The notes below the pieces were generated by a model. The model saw only the letters and a program-made list of their open reading frames with translations, had not been told where the DNA came from and made no database searches. From Pararhodobacter sp. (GTDB lineage: Bacteria; Pseudomonadota; Alphaproteobacteria; Rhodobacterales; Rhodobacteraceae): a stretch of DNA of 64,000 nucleotides. Shown here in pieces: positions 21,593 through 30,852 of this stretch. A program made the position numbers and the translations under genes. The stretch covers positions 62,001 through 126,000 of the forward strand of contig JAFIEK010000002.1 in the NCBI GenBank assembly GCA_020832545.1, read 5' to 3'. Position 1 is the stretch's first letter. Each line of letters opens with the position of its first letter.

Positions 21593-23464
21593 TCAAAATG
21601 CCTGACCGATCCCCACATAGACCTGAAACCGTCCGCCCGTTGCCGTGGCGTTACGGCGCACAGGTGTGGCAACGTCCACCCGTATCGGCCCCACCGGGGT
21701 CTGATACCTCAGGCCGACCCCGGCGCCTGCCTGCCAGTCGGATGCACCGTTGAACGGCCCGGCGGATACATAGCCCGCATCGACGAACGCCGCGAGGCCG
21801 ATCCGGTCGGTTACGCGAGCGCGCACCTCGCCCGAGACCGCCGCAAACCCCTGACCGCCCGAGGACACGCCCCCCTGCGTCACCCCCAGCGACTGGAAGG
21901 GCAGACCGCGCACAGTTCCGCCGCCGCCCGAATAGAACAGGTAGTTGCGTGGCGTGGCCGACAGCGCGCTGCCCCAGATTGCCCCGGCCTGCACCCGCCC
22001 CGCCAGAACGAAGCGCCCGTCGCTGCCCATATCGGTATAGGCGCGCCCGTCCAGCCGCATCCGCACGCCATGTTCAGCCTCGCTGAACCCGGCGTAGGGT
22101 TTGATTTCGCCCATCAGATAAAACCCGCGTGCTGCATCCAGCGGCCGGTCGCGGCTGTCCCAGGTCAGGCCCACCGGCACACCGAGGGTGCCGAAATTGC
22201 CGCGCAAATCACGATCTTCGCCGAAGCGGGCACGCTCAAAACGCAGCACAACCCCCGTATGGCCAGTTAGCCGGTCCGAATAGCGGCGCAGAAAGCGGAT
22301 ATCGGCCTCGGCAGCATCGGCCCCGTAGTCACGCTCTTCAACCCGCTGGGCGCGCGCACCCAGCTCAAGGTCGGTATCACTGTTCAACGTGGCCGGGCGT
22401 GTGTATCGGGCATCAACGGTAAAACCCAACCCGCCCACGCGCGCCGCTATCCCCTCGATCGCGGCCTCAAGCCGCAGCCGCTCGGCCCCGCCCAGCAGGT
22501 TGCGGTGCAGCCAGAACCCCGACACGCGCACCCCGGCGTTGCTGTCCACCTCAACCCCTGCGCCCAGTCGGCGCGGCGGTGCCTCCTGGATGTTGACATC
22601 CATATCGATGGTGCCATCGGGGTTCGCCGTTTCAGCCGGCCGGATCGCGGCCGATGCAAAGGTGCCGGTGCGCCGTAGCCGGGTTTCGGCCAGCGCGACG
22701 GCTTCGGGGTCAAAAATCTCGCCTGAATTCACACCCGCGATCTGCACGATGCGCGCGCTGCGCGTGCGCTCATTGCCGCTTGGACGAACTTGGCCAAAGC
22801 GCAGTTGCTGCCCCGGTGCTATACGCACGTTCACATCCAGCACCTGAGTGCGATGATCGGCCGTCACTTCCTGCCCGGAGGTTTCGGCCAGCGCATGTCC
22901 CTGCGCGCGCCAGCCATCGACCGCAACCACCGTCGCATCGCGCACCAGCGTGCTGCGGGCGACCGCGCCGGGGGCAAACCCCTCGGGCAGCTCGGTGCCG
23001 GGCGCAAGCGGCGCAACTTCAGCTCGGCGAAAAACGAACTGCGGGCCAAGCGCGATCGACACTTCGACCGTGCCGATTCTGCCAGGCGGGTTCAGGGTGG
23101 AAATATCCGCTGCCTCACGCCCGTCGATCCGGATGCTGATCTGCGGGGCGTAGTAGCCTTGCTCATACAAAAGCCCAATCAGGCGCCCGTAATCTGCCCG
23201 CGCTGCCGAGGTCACATCCAGCGGGTCAAGCTGCCCTTCGCGCAAAGTCGTCGCCAGAAGCGAGCTGGCCTCGATATCCGCGCGCAGCCCGTTCTCGGCC
23301 CCCGGCACAGAAAACCGCAGATCGTCCATCGCCACAGCGGGGCCGGATGCTGGTGCAAAACCCAAGGCCGCGGCCAGCATGCAAGCCAAAAGTGGGCGCC
23401 GGACACCCTGGCGCCCCACCCCTTGTTGTGCGTTGCGCTCTACTGGCCTGCCGCAGTACTGCAC
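21593..23464 (-). CDS. tamA: Outer-membrane assembly protein TamA (Omp85 family)
   Basis: TamA is an Omp85 barrel with N-terminal POTRA domains, the partner of TamB. A signal-like segment (LLACMLAAALGFAPASGPAVA) is followed by POTRA-like sequence to about residue 270. A 16-strand barrel with GGGGTVRGLPFQSLG and a C-terminal VYVGIGQAF (terminal Phe, the usual beta-signal) follows. The start is uncertain: the track uses a GTG at 23464 behind GGGG, and a later GTG is possible. It is 623 aa from this start. Confidence 0.92.
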   Translation of the reverse strand: MQYCGRPVERNAQQGVGRQGVRRPLLACMLAAALGFAPASGPAVAMDDLRFSVPGAENGLRADIEASSLLATTLREGQLDPLDVTSAARADYGRLIGLLYEQGYYAPQISIRIDGREAADISTLNPPGRIGTVEVSIALGPQFVFRRAEVAPLAPGTELPEGFAPGAVARSTLVRDATVVAVDGWRAQGHALAETSGQEVTADHRTQVLDVNVRIAPGQQLRFGQVRPSGNERTRSARIVQIAGVNSGEIFDPEAVALAETRLRRTGTFASAAIRPAETANPDGTIDMDVNIQEAPPRRLGAGVEVDSNAGVRVSGFWLHRNLLGGAERLRLEAAIEGIAARVGGLGFTVDARYTRPATLNSDTDLELGARAQRVEERDYGADAAEADIRFLRRYSDRLTGHTGVVLRFERARFGEDRDLRGNFGTLGVPVGLTWDSRDRPLDAARGFYLMGEIKPYAGFSEAEHGVRMRLDGRAYTDMGSDGRFVLAGRVQAGAIWGSALSATPRNYLFYSGGGGTVRGLPFQSLGVTQGGVSSGGQGFAAVSGEVRARVTDRIGLAAFVDAGYVSAGPFNGASDWQAGAGVGLRYQTPVGPIRVDVATPVRRNATATGGRFQVYVGIGQAF

Positions 23465-23662
23465 AAAACCCCGATCGCTGGTTGTCTGGTCGTTTCTTCA
23501 TTGTTTTTCGCATGAAGTCTGCGCGCCGACAACAGGCAAGCCTATCGCAAACAGGAAATACCGCGTGATGTTGCCGAAAACCGCCCGTCAGCGGCCCTCG
23601 GCTTGACATTCGCCAAGGGCGCGCGTCTTTTCGGCCGGCCCGCACCACTGACCGGACCTGCC

Positions 23663-24883
23663 ATGACCAGCCCCACACCGCCACTTCCCGCCGCTCCCGG
23701 CCAACCCGGCGCTGTCATCCGGACACAGTATATGGTGCTTGTCGCCGTCAGCCTTTGCCACATGATCAATGATGTCATGCAATCGCTTCTGGCGGCAATC
23801 TATCCACTGTTGCAGGCCGAATTCGCGCTCAGCTTCACACAGATCGGTTTGATGACGCTGGCGTTCATGGGCACGGCCTCGGTTCTGCAACCCTTGATCG
23901 GCCAGTTCATCGACCGCCGCCCGATGCCGCATTCGCTGGCGGCGGGAATGGGGGCCACATTGCTCGGGCTGATCTTCCTGGCGATGGGGCCGTCCTACGG
24001 CTGGCTTTTGGCCGGGGCGACGCTGATCGGCATCGGCTCGGCGGTGTTCCACCCCGAGGCAAGCCGCGTGGCTCGTGCTGCGGCGGGCGGCAAGTACGGC
24101 ACCGCGCAATCGCTGTTTCAGGTCGGGGGGAATACCGGGCATGCACTGGGGCCACTGCTGGCGGCATTCATCGTGGTACCTTTGGGCCGGGCAGCGGTGG
24201 GTGCCTTTGCGGCCCTTGCGCTGGTAGGCATGGCGATCCTTGCCGCCGTTGGCCGCTGGCACGAAGGCCAGCGCCGCGCCGCCGCCACACGCCCTGCCCC
24301 CGCTGTCGCCACCGCCCTGCCCCGCCGCAAGGTTGTTCTTGCTATTTCGATCCTGGCCTTTCTGGTCTTCTCCAAGAACATCTACACAGTCAGTATTTCC
24401 AGCTACTACATCTTCTTTCTGATCGAGCGCTTCGACCTTTCCACCCAAGCGGCGCAGGTGATGCTGTTCGTGTTTCTGGGTGCGGCGGCGCTGGGGGTGA
24501 TGCTGGGTGGCGTGATCGGCGACCGGTTCGGTGCGCGCTGGGTGATCTGGTTCTCGATTCTGGGCACATTGCCCTTCTCGCTTCTGCTGCCTCATGCCAG
24601 CCTGTTCTGGACCGGCGTTCTGACAATTGCGGTGGGTTTCATATTTGCTTCAGCATTTCCCGCCATCCTTGTCTTCGCGCAAGAGCTGGTGCCCGGGCGC
24701 GTGGGTCTGATTGCGGGTTTGTTCTTTGGGTTTGCCTTTGGCATCGGCGGCATCGCTGCGGCAGCGCTGGGGGTTCTGGCGGACGCGCGGGGGATCGAGT
24801 TTGTCTTTTGGGTCTGCTCATTCCTGCCCGCGCTGGGGTTGCTGACAGTCTTTCTGCCGCGCCTCAATCAGGCTGAAGCCTGA
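23663..24883 (+). CDS. MFS exporter of the fosmidomycin-resistance (Fsr) type
   Basis: This is a 12-TM major facilitator protein. It resembles Fsr in LVAVSLCHMINDVMQSLLAA, the GSAVFHPEASRVARAA segment and FQVGGNTGHALGPLLAA. Fsr-type proteins export fosmidomycin and related small compounds; the natural substrate here is unknown. I start at the ATG at 23663 (MTSPTPPLP) rather than the TTG at 23603; this gives 406 aa. It is divergent from tamA. Confidence 0.88.
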   Translation: MTSPTPPLPAAPGQPGAVIRTQYMVLVAVSLCHMINDVMQSLLAAIYPLLQAEFALSFTQIGLMTLAFMGTASVLQPLIGQFIDRRPMPHSLAAGMGATLLGLIFLAMGPSYGWLLAGATLIGIGSAVFHPEASRVARAAAGGKYGTAQSLFQVGGNTGHALGPLLAAFIVVPLGRAAVGAFAALALVGMAILAAVGRWHEGQRRAAATRPAPAVATALPRRKVVLAISILAFLVFSKNIYTVSISSYYIFFLIERFDLSTQAAQVMLFVFLGAAALGVMLGGVIGDRFGARWVIWFSILGTLPFSLLLPHASLFWTGVLTIAVGFIFASAFPAILVFAQELVPGRVGLIAGLFFGFAFGIGGIAAAALGVLADARGIEFVFWVCSFLPALGLLTVFLPRLNQAEA

Positions 24884-24961
24884 GCCGTCATTGCCGAGAC
24901 CCGCCCCCGGTGCTATCTGGCCCGCATAATAATGCCTGTGTATCACAAGGAGCCCGCCCCG

Positions 24962-26362
24962 ATGGCGCAAGACTACATCATCAAGGATATTGCCCTGGCC
25001 GATTTTGGCCGCAAGGAAATCGCCATTGCGGAGACCGAGATGCCGGGGCTGATGGCCTGCCGCGATGAGTTCGGCACGGATAAGCCGCTCAAGGGCGCGC
25101 GCATCGCCGGCTCTTTGCACATGACCATTCAGACCGCCGTACTGATCGAAACGCTTGAGGCGTTGGGTGCAGATGTCCGCTGGGCATCATGCAACATTTT
25201 CTCCACCCAGGACCACGCCGCCGCTGCTATCGCGGCAGGCGGCACGCCGGTCTTCGCCGTCAAAGGCGAGACACTGGCCGAGTACTGGGAATACACCGAC
25301 AAAATTTTCCAGTTTGGTGGTGAAGGCGGCACAGCCAACATGATCCTGGATGACGGCGGCGATGCCACGCTCTACATCCTGATCGGCGCGCGGGTCGAGG
25401 CCGGTGAGACCGACCTGATCGCCACCCCCACCTCGGAGGAGGAGGAATTCCTCTTCGCCCAGATCCGCAAGCGGCTGGCGGCCAGCCCCGGCTGGTTTGC
25501 CAAACAGCGCGACGCCATCAAGGGCGTGAGCGAGGAAACCACCACGGGCGTGCATCGCCTCTATGATCTGCACAAGAAGGGCCTTCTGCCCTTCCCGGCC
25601 ATCAATGTGAATGACTCGGTCACCAAGTCGAAATTCGACAACAAATACGGCTGCAAGGAAAGCCTTGTTGATGGCATCCGCCGTGCGACCGATACGATGA
25701 TGGCGGGCAAGGTGGCTGTGGTCTGCGGCTATGGCGATGTGGGCAAGGGTTCGGCCGCCAGCCTCAGCGGAGCAGGTGCCCGGGTGAAAGTGACCGAGAT
25801 CGATCCGATCTGCGCTTTGCAGGCCGCAATGGACGGATACGAGGTCACCACGCTGGAAGATGTGGTCGAAACGGCCGATATCTTCATCACCACCACTGGC
25901 AACAAGGATGTCATCCGCATCGAGCATATGCGCGCGATGAAGGACATGGCCATCGTCGGCAACATCGGTCATTTCGACAACGAGATTCAGGTCGCGGCGC
26001 TGAAAAACCACAAATGGACCAATATCAAGGACCAGGTGGACATGATCGAACTGCCCTCGGGCAACAGGATGATCCTGCTCAGTGAAGGGCGGCTCTTGAA
26101 CCTCGGCAATGCCACCGGGCACCCCAGTTTCGTGATGTCGGCCAGCTTCACCAACCAGGTGCTGGCGCAGATCGAGCTGTGGACAAAGGGCAAGGACTAC
26201 GCGCCCGGCGTGTATATCCTGCCCAAGGCGCTGGACGAAAAAGTCGCCCGGCTGCATCTGGCCAGGATCGGCGTTAAACTGACCGAGCTGCGCGCCGATC
26301 AGGCAGACTACATCGGCGTTGCGGTGGACGGGCCCTTCAAGTCGGACCATTACCGCTACTGA
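24962..26362 (+). CDS. ahcY: Adenosylhomocysteinase
   Basis: AhcY hydrolyses S-adenosylhomocysteine to adenosine and homocysteine in the methyl cycle. The NAD-binding motif [15 protein letters not shown] and the C-terminal PFKSDHYRY are diagnostic. The ATG at 24962 has AAGGAG 8 nt upstream; length is 466 aa. The 78-bp leader shows no structure I can call a riboswitch. It follows the MFS gene closely on the same strand. Confidence 0.98.
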   Translation: MAQDYIIKDIALADFGRKEIAIAETEMPGLMACRDEFGTDKPLKGARIAGSLHMTIQTAVLIETLEALGADVRWASCNIFSTQDHAAAAIAAGGTPVFAVKGETLAEYWEYTDKIFQFGGEGGTANMILDDGGDATLYILIGARVEAGETDLIATPTSEEEEFLFAQIRKRLAASPGWFAKQRDAIKGVSEETTTGVHRLYDLHKKGLLPFPAINVNDSVTKSKFDNKYGCKESLVDGIRRATDTMMAGKVAVVCGYGDVGKGSAASLSGAGARVKVTEIDPICALQAAMDGYEVTTLEDVVETADIFITTTGNKDVIRIEHMRAMKDMAIVGNIGHFDNEIQVAALKNHKWTNIKDQVDMIELPSGNRMILLSEGRLLNLGNATGHPSFVMSASFTNQVLAQIELWTKGKDYAPGVYILPKALDEKVARLHLARIGVKLTELRADQADYIGVAVDGPFKSDHYRY

Positions 26363-26826
26363 GCCGCCAAGCGTCTGAAATGCATCCGGGGGCCGAAAAA
26401 ACCCCGTTCTGCATCCATAAGACCAGCACGCGCCGGGCTGGGATAAGAAACGGGGGCTCTGCCCCCGCCGCCCTACGGGCGCCTCTCCCCGGGATATTTT
26501 TGAGTAGATGAAGCAGGGGCGCTCCTCCCCGTTTCATCTTGCCACAAATACGCGGAGGTGAGCGGCGCCCGGGGGCCTTCCGCCGGGATAGGTTCCGGCG
26601 CCGAACACCGTCCCCCTGGCGCGAACAGTGAACCGGCCGCTGGCCCAAAGGGGGCGAAGCCCCCTGCGCCGGGATGCACGCGGGGAGGGTGGGCGGGAGC
26701 GGGCATCCCGGCGCGGGCCCCCCGGGGGGGGGGGGGGGGGGGGGGGGGGCGCCCCCGGCCCCCCCCCCCCCCCCCCCGCGCCCGTCAGGGCGCATGAGTC
26801 AGCACGCCAGAACCGGAGCGCTTCAG
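26363..26826. repeat. Gene-free repeat-rich gap between ahcY and the EVE gene
   Basis: No credible gene is seen in these 464 bp. The gap holds two perfect 7-bp hairpins with 3-nt loops: CGGGGGC-TCT-GCCCCCG (26451-26467) and AGGGGGC-GAA-GCCCCCT (26649-26665). It also holds a motif GGGATATTTTTGAGTAGATG at 26491-26510, of a kind I associate with Rhodobacteraceae intergenic repeats, and a degenerate inverted copy of it near 26540. The hairpins may end convergent transcription of ahcY and the EVE gene. Confidence 0.6.
26724..26777. repeat. G26 run followed by C19 run
   Basis: A run of 26 G (26724-26749) is followed after nine mixed G/C bases by a run of 19 C (26759-26777), forming a near-continuous G/C inverted repeat. 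It could be a genuine extreme hairpin or G-quadruplex-forming tract, or a sequencing/assembly artefact. Confidence 0.85.
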
Positions 26827-27252
26827 TCAGTCCGCTTCAGCCAGTCCACCCATCCTGCACACCAGCGCCCATTGCGCATCCGTCACCGGCTGCACCGACA
26901 GTCGCATTGAGGTCACGAGCGACATTTCCGCCAGCTCCGGTGTAGCCTTGACCTCTTTGAGCGTCACCGGTCGCGGCAGGGGTTTCACCGCGCGGATATC
27001 CACACATTCCCAGCGCGGGTCCTCGGTGGTGCTGTCTGGATGGGCCAGCGCGCAAACCTCGGCGATGCCGACGATCTCCAGCCCGATGTTCGAATGGTAA
27101 AAGAACACCCGGTCGCCCAACTGCATCACCCGCATGTTGTTGCGCGCCTGATAGTTGCGCACCCCGTCCCATTCCTCGCCTTTCTCACCCTTCGCAACCA
27201 GATCGTCCCAGCCAAAGACATCAGGTTCGGACTTCATCAGCCAATATGCCAT
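26827..27252 (-). CDS. EVE domain protein
   Basis: The 141-aa product is a full EVE-domain protein, starting MAYWLMKSEPDVFGWDDL and containing GVRNYQARNNMR and FYHSNIGLEIVGIAEV. EVE domains belong to the PUA-like fold and are thought to bind modified bases; the function here is unknown. The ATG at 27252 overlaps the stop of the YciI gene (TGATG), so the pair is coupled. The 7-codon track extension is not needed. Confidence 0.9.
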   Translation of the reverse strand: MAYWLMKSEPDVFGWDDLVAKGEKGEEWDGVRNYQARNNMRVMQLGDRVFFYHSNIGLEIVGIAEVCALAHPDSTTEDPRWECVDIRAVKPLPRPVTLKEVKATPELAEMSLVTSMRLSVQPVTDAQWALVCRMGGLAEAD

Positions 27253-27527
27253 CAGCCGAGCACCTTCTTCCATTCCTCGATGCGCACATCGCCAAAAAGC
27301 CCGGCCTTGGCATAGGGGTCGTTGGCAGCCCAGCTTTCGGCCATTGCCCGGTTGGGCACATCGACGATCACCAGCGAGCCGATCATGCCGCCCTGAGGGT
27401 TCAGGAACGGCCCGCCATGCACCACAGCGCCCGTGTCGTCTATGTAGGCCAGATGGGCCGCGCGTGTTGCCGCGCGCAGGTCAGCATGGTCAGGCTTGTC
27501 GGTGCAGATGAGGGCAAAAAGGGGCAT
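27252..27527 (-). CDS. YciI-like protein
   Basis: A 91-aa ferredoxin-like-fold YciI family protein. It has the typical pattern LICTDKPDHADLRAATRAAHLAYI followed by GGMIGSLVIVDVPNRAMAESWAANDPY. The family's role is poorly known. It sits between tsaD and the EVE gene, on the same strand and coupled to the latter. Confidence 0.88.
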   Translation of the reverse strand: MPLFALICTDKPDHADLRAATRAAHLAYIDDTGAVVHGGPFLNPQGGMIGSLVIVDVPNRAMAESWAANDPYAKAGLFGDVRIEEWKKVLG

Positions 27528-27546
27528 GTCGTTTCTCTCCGGGTTG

Positions 27547-28632
27547 TCAGGCCTTGGCGCCGCGCTTTCCTGATCCGATCAGCGCCGGGGCCTTGGTGTC
27601 AAGGGGCCAGCGCGGGCGCGCGGACAGCGTAAGGTCATCGCGCGCGCCCGTTCGGAACCGTTCGATCCCGGCATAGGCGATCATCGCGGCGTTGTCGGTG
27701 CAAAGCGCAAGCGGTGGCGCAAGGAAGCTTGTACCCGCCTGCGCGGCGGTGTTTTCCAGCGCCGCGCGCAGGGTCTGGTTGGCCGCCACCCCGCCTGCCA
27801 CGGCAAACCCGGTGATCCCCTGGCTGGCCGCCAGCGCGCGGCGCGCTTTCTCGGCCAGGACATCGCGCACTGCCGCCTGAAAGCCTGCACACAGATCAGC
27901 GCGATCCGTGCGCGACAGACCGCCTTTTTTGGCCACCACTGCATCGCGGGCGCGCAGCAGGGCGGTTTTCAGCCCGGAGAACGACAGATCGCACCCGGCC
28001 CGGTCCAGAAGCGGGCGCGGAAAGGCAAAACGTGCCGGATCGCCCTTTCGCGCCTCAGCCTCGACCGAGGGGCCGCCGGGCTGAGGCAGACCCAGCAGCT
28101 TGGCAGTCTTGTCAAAGGCCTCGCCGGGCGCATCGTCGATGGTTCCGCCCAGTCGGGTAAAGCTGTCAGCGCCATCCACCCGCAGAAACTGGCAATGCCC
28201 GCCCGAGACCAGCAACATAAGGTAGGGAAAGGGCAGATCATCTGTCAGACGCGGGGTCAGGGCGTGGCCCGCCAGATGATTGACGCCCACCAGCGGCAGC
28301 CCGGTGGCCGCCGCCAGCCCCTTGGCCGCCATGACCCCCGCCAGAACACCACCGATCAGCCCCGGCCCAGCGGTGACGGCGATCGCGTCCAGATCGCGCA
28401 GCCCCAGTCCGGCCTGCGCCAGCGCCGCCTCGATCGTCAGATCCAGTTTTTCGACATGAGCGCGGGCCGCGATCTCGGGCACCACGCCACCGAACGCCGC
28501 ATGCAGCTCAGTCTGGCTGGCCACGACATTGGCCATGATCATCACAGGCTGACCGGGGCTATGGCGCACGACCGCAGCGGCGGTGTCGTCGCAGCTGGAT
28601 TCGATACCCAGAAATGTCAGCTGCCCGCTCAT
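27547..28632 (-). CDS. tsaD: tRNA N6-adenosine threonylcarbamoyltransferase TsaD
   Basis: TsaD transfers the threonylcarbamoyl group to A37 of ANN-decoding tRNAs. It has the N-terminal [15 protein letters not shown], the metal-binding pair in [10 protein letters not shown] and [10 protein letters not shown]. The track ORF is longer; I use the ATG at 28632 ([13 protein letters not shown]), where homology begins; this gives 361 aa. It is divergent from hemD. Confidence 0.96.
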   Translation of the reverse strand: MSGQLTFLGIESSCDDTAAAVVRHSPGQPVMIMANVVASQTELHAAFGGVVPEIAARAHVEKLDLTIEAALAQAGLGLRDLDAIAVTAGPGLIGGVLAGVMAAKGLAAATGLPLVGVNHLAGHALTPRLTDDLPFPYLMLLVSGGHCQFLRVDGADSFTRLGGTIDDAPGEAFDKTAKLLGLPQPGGPSVEAEARKGDPARFAFPRPLLDRAGCDLSFSGLKTALLRARDAVVAKKGGLSRTDRADLCAGFQAAVRDVLAEKARRALAASQGITGFAVAGGVAANQTLRAALENTAAQAGTSFLAPPLALCTDNAAMIAYAGIERFRTGARDDLTLSARPRWPLDTKAPALIGSGKRGAKA

Positions 28633-28738
28633 GCCCGCCCGCTGTTGCACCTGCGCCCGCGCCGGAGGTATCATCCGGGCGCGCCGCAGACAATGGGCGT
28701 GCATTCAGTGGGCACCCTGCCCTGTCCAAAGGCCCGCC

Positions 28739-29455
28739 GTGACGCTCCCCCTGCTTTTGCTCACCCGCCCACGCGCCCAGTCCGAGCGTTTCGTCATCCT
28801 GTGTCGGCCGGAATGCCCGCCGCATCGGGTGCTGATTGCGCCTTTGTCTGAGATTGTGCCGGTAACACATGAACCAAACGCCCTGTTGCGCGCCGAGGCG
28901 CTGATCTTCACCTCACCCAATGCCGTAGCGGCAGTTCGGGCGACTGTCACCGGACTGCCCGCCTGGTGCGTCGGTCCCGGCACGGCGGCAGCAGCACGCG
29001 AGGCCGGGTTCAGGGTGCGCGAATCGGGCGGCGATGCCGGGCATCTTCTGACTGACCTTCGCCGCGCGGGGCCGGGCGAGCGGCTGGTGCATGCCCATGG
29101 CCGCCATCTGGCGCGCGATCTGGTGTCAGCCCTAGCGCCCGAGGGTTTTGATATCACGGGTGTCATGGTCTATGAGGCGCAACCGGTGCCTTGGGCTGGC
29201 GAGGTGCTGCCCGCGCTCAAAAGCGCAGATCGTGCCGTGGTGCCTCTGTTCTCGCCACGCGCAGCAGATGCCTTTGCGGCAAGGATGGGCGGGAATGTGA
29301 CCAGCGGACTGCGGATTGTCGCGATCAGCGCAAACTGCGCGGCACGCCTTCCACCTGACCTTCGCGCCCGCTGCATGATTGCTCAAACGCCCGATGCGGC
29401 GGCAATGTGCCGGGCCGTAGCGGAAGGATTGTCGCACAATGACCCCGAGCCTTGA
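28739..29455 (+). CDS. hemD: Uroporphyrinogen-III synthase
   Basis: HemD cyclises hydroxymethylbilane to uroporphyrinogen III. The sequence shows the loosely conserved two-domain pattern: LLTRPRAQSERF, LIFTSPNAVAAVRA, GDAGHLLTDLR, VMVYEAQPVP and PLFSPRAADAFAARM. The start is a GTG at 28739 with AAAGG upstream, since the ORF extension before it is antisense to tsaD. It is 238 aa. HemC is not adjacent in the window. Confidence 0.88.
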   Translation: MTLPLLLLTRPRAQSERFVILCRPECPPHRVLIAPLSEIVPVTHEPNALLRAEALIFTSPNAVAAVRATVTGLPAWCVGPGTAAAAREAGFRVRESGGDAGHLLTDLRRAGPGERLVHAHGRHLARDLVSALAPEGFDITGVMVYEAQPVPWAGEVLPALKSADRAVVPLFSPRAADAFAARMGGNVTSGLRIVAISANCAARLPPDLRARCMIAQTPDAAAMCRAVAEGLSHNDPEP

Positions 29456-29519
29456 GGCCGGGCGCAGCAGCGACTAAGTTGTGTCTATTGGACCGCTCGT
29501 ATTCGCATCGGAGAACTAC

Positions 29520-30842
29520 ATGGCCAGACCCGGATCAGGAACCAGGCGCCCGCGCGCCAAGACCACCGGATCAGGCAAGACGCCCGCCGCCGAAGAGGCC
29601 ACAGTTGCGGGGACCGACCCGTCCACTTCGGATACCGGCCAGCCCACGGACGCTCCGACACGCAAACCGACCCGCAAAACCGAAACGCAGAAGTCAGTGA
29701 CCCCGGTTCAGCCTGAGCAGGACACCGGAGCCGCTGCGCCTGAAGCACCCCCTGAGACTGCCGCGCCTGAAGCGTCTGATCCGGCCACAACACCGCCAGA
29801 GGCCGCACAAGCGGCGCATGCCCCGGAGGCGTCTACCGCTTCCACGGACACCCCCCCGGACCAAAGCGCCGCTCCCGAGCCAGACGAGCCTGCGAAACCG
29901 GCCAGCGACCCCCCGTCGCCCACCCCTGAGCGGCGCGGCGGGCTGGTGCCGCTGGTGCTGGGCGGCGTGATTGCCGCTGCGATCGGGGCCGGTGCCGCGC
30001 TCTACCTCTTCCCGCAAGGCTGGCAGCCCACCGATACATCGGCACTGCAAACTCGACTGTCCGCACTGGAGTCGCGCGACAGCGGGGCCGATCTTGCACC
30101 GCTTGCCGACCGGCTGGACGCGCTGGAGGCAGCCATGCCGGACCTGCAACCCATCGAAAACCGGCTGGATGCGCTGGAAGCCCGCGAGCCGGGCACGGAC
30201 GCTGCCGCGCTGGAAGAACGGATCCGCGAGTTGGAAGGCACGCTTGCCCAGCGGATCGAGGCTGAGATCGCGGGCGCGCTGGAAGCTGCACGCGACGGAC
30301 AGACCGAGCAGGCACTGGCCATTGCAACCGCGCAGCAGGACCTGGAAAGAACCCAGGTCCGTATGGAGGCGCGCGCCGCACTTACGCAACTCGCCGCCGC
30401 CGCCGAAAGCGGCCAGCCCGCGCCTGATGCCCTGCCACCGCTCGCCGCTGTTACCGACCTGCCCCCCGCACTGGAAAATTTTCGCACCGGGTTGCCGGAG
30501 TTGCGGGCCCTGCAATCCAGCTTCACCTTCGCTGCACGCGACGCCCTTGCCGCCGCGCCAGTAGACGATGAAATCTCGGCCACCGAGCGGGTGATGCGCT
30601 TCCTGCGCACCCAGACCGGCGCACGCTCGCTGGTGCCGCGCGAAGGCGATGACACCGATGCCATTCTGTCGCGCGCCGAAGCACATCTGCGCGCCGCCGA
30701 CCTGTCTGCCACGCTGGCCGAGCTGAACGCCCTGCCCGACGCCCCCGCCGCCGCAATGGCCGACTGGCGCCAGCAGGCCGAGGCCCGCCAGGCCGCCCTG
30801 TCCGCGCTTGCCGAAGTGCAGGCGCGGATCGATTCACAGTAA
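29520..30842 (+). CDS. Mitofilin-like (COG4223) membrane protein
   Basis: The 440-aa protein has a Pro/Ala/Thr-rich cytoplasmic N-terminus (about 140 residues), one transmembrane helix (about 142-163, LVPLVLGGVIAAAIGAGAALYL) and a coiled coil with repeated LDALEA heptads. A C-terminal helical domain follows. This is the architecture of alphaproteobacterial mitofilin homologues found between hemD and hemY, which are linked to intracytoplasmic membrane shape. The ATG at 29520 has GGAG 6 nt upstream. Confidence 0.86.
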   Translation: MARPGSGTRRPRAKTTGSGKTPAAEEATVAGTDPSTSDTGQPTDAPTRKPTRKTETQKSVTPVQPEQDTGAAAPEAPPETAAPEASDPATTPPEAAQAAHAPEASTASTDTPPDQSAAPEPDEPAKPASDPPSPTPERRGGLVPLVLGGVIAAAIGAGAALYLFPQGWQPTDTSALQTRLSALESRDSGADLAPLADRLDALEAAMPDLQPIENRLDALEAREPGTDAAALEERIRELEGTLAQRIEAEIAGALEAARDGQTEQALAIATAQQDLERTQVRMEARAALTQLAAAAESGQPAPDALPPLAAVTDLPPALENFRTGLPELRALQSSFTFAARDALAAAPVDDEISATERVMRFLRTQTGARSLVPREGDDTDAILSRAEAHLRAADLSATLAELNALPDAPAAAMADWRQQAEARQAALSALAEVQARIDSQ

Positions 30843-30852
30843 GGGAAACACC

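Noticed and set aside
24884-24961. SAH riboswitch before ahcY
   Set aside because: The leader is only 78 bp, and I could not see the expected stems.
25187-26350. 387-aa minus-strand ORF
   Set aside because: Exact antisense of ahcY, a strongly supported gene.
26558-26945. Gly/Pro-rich ORFs around 26.6-26.9 kb
   Set aside because: They are translations of the poly-G/poly-C tract and hairpins, with no family features.
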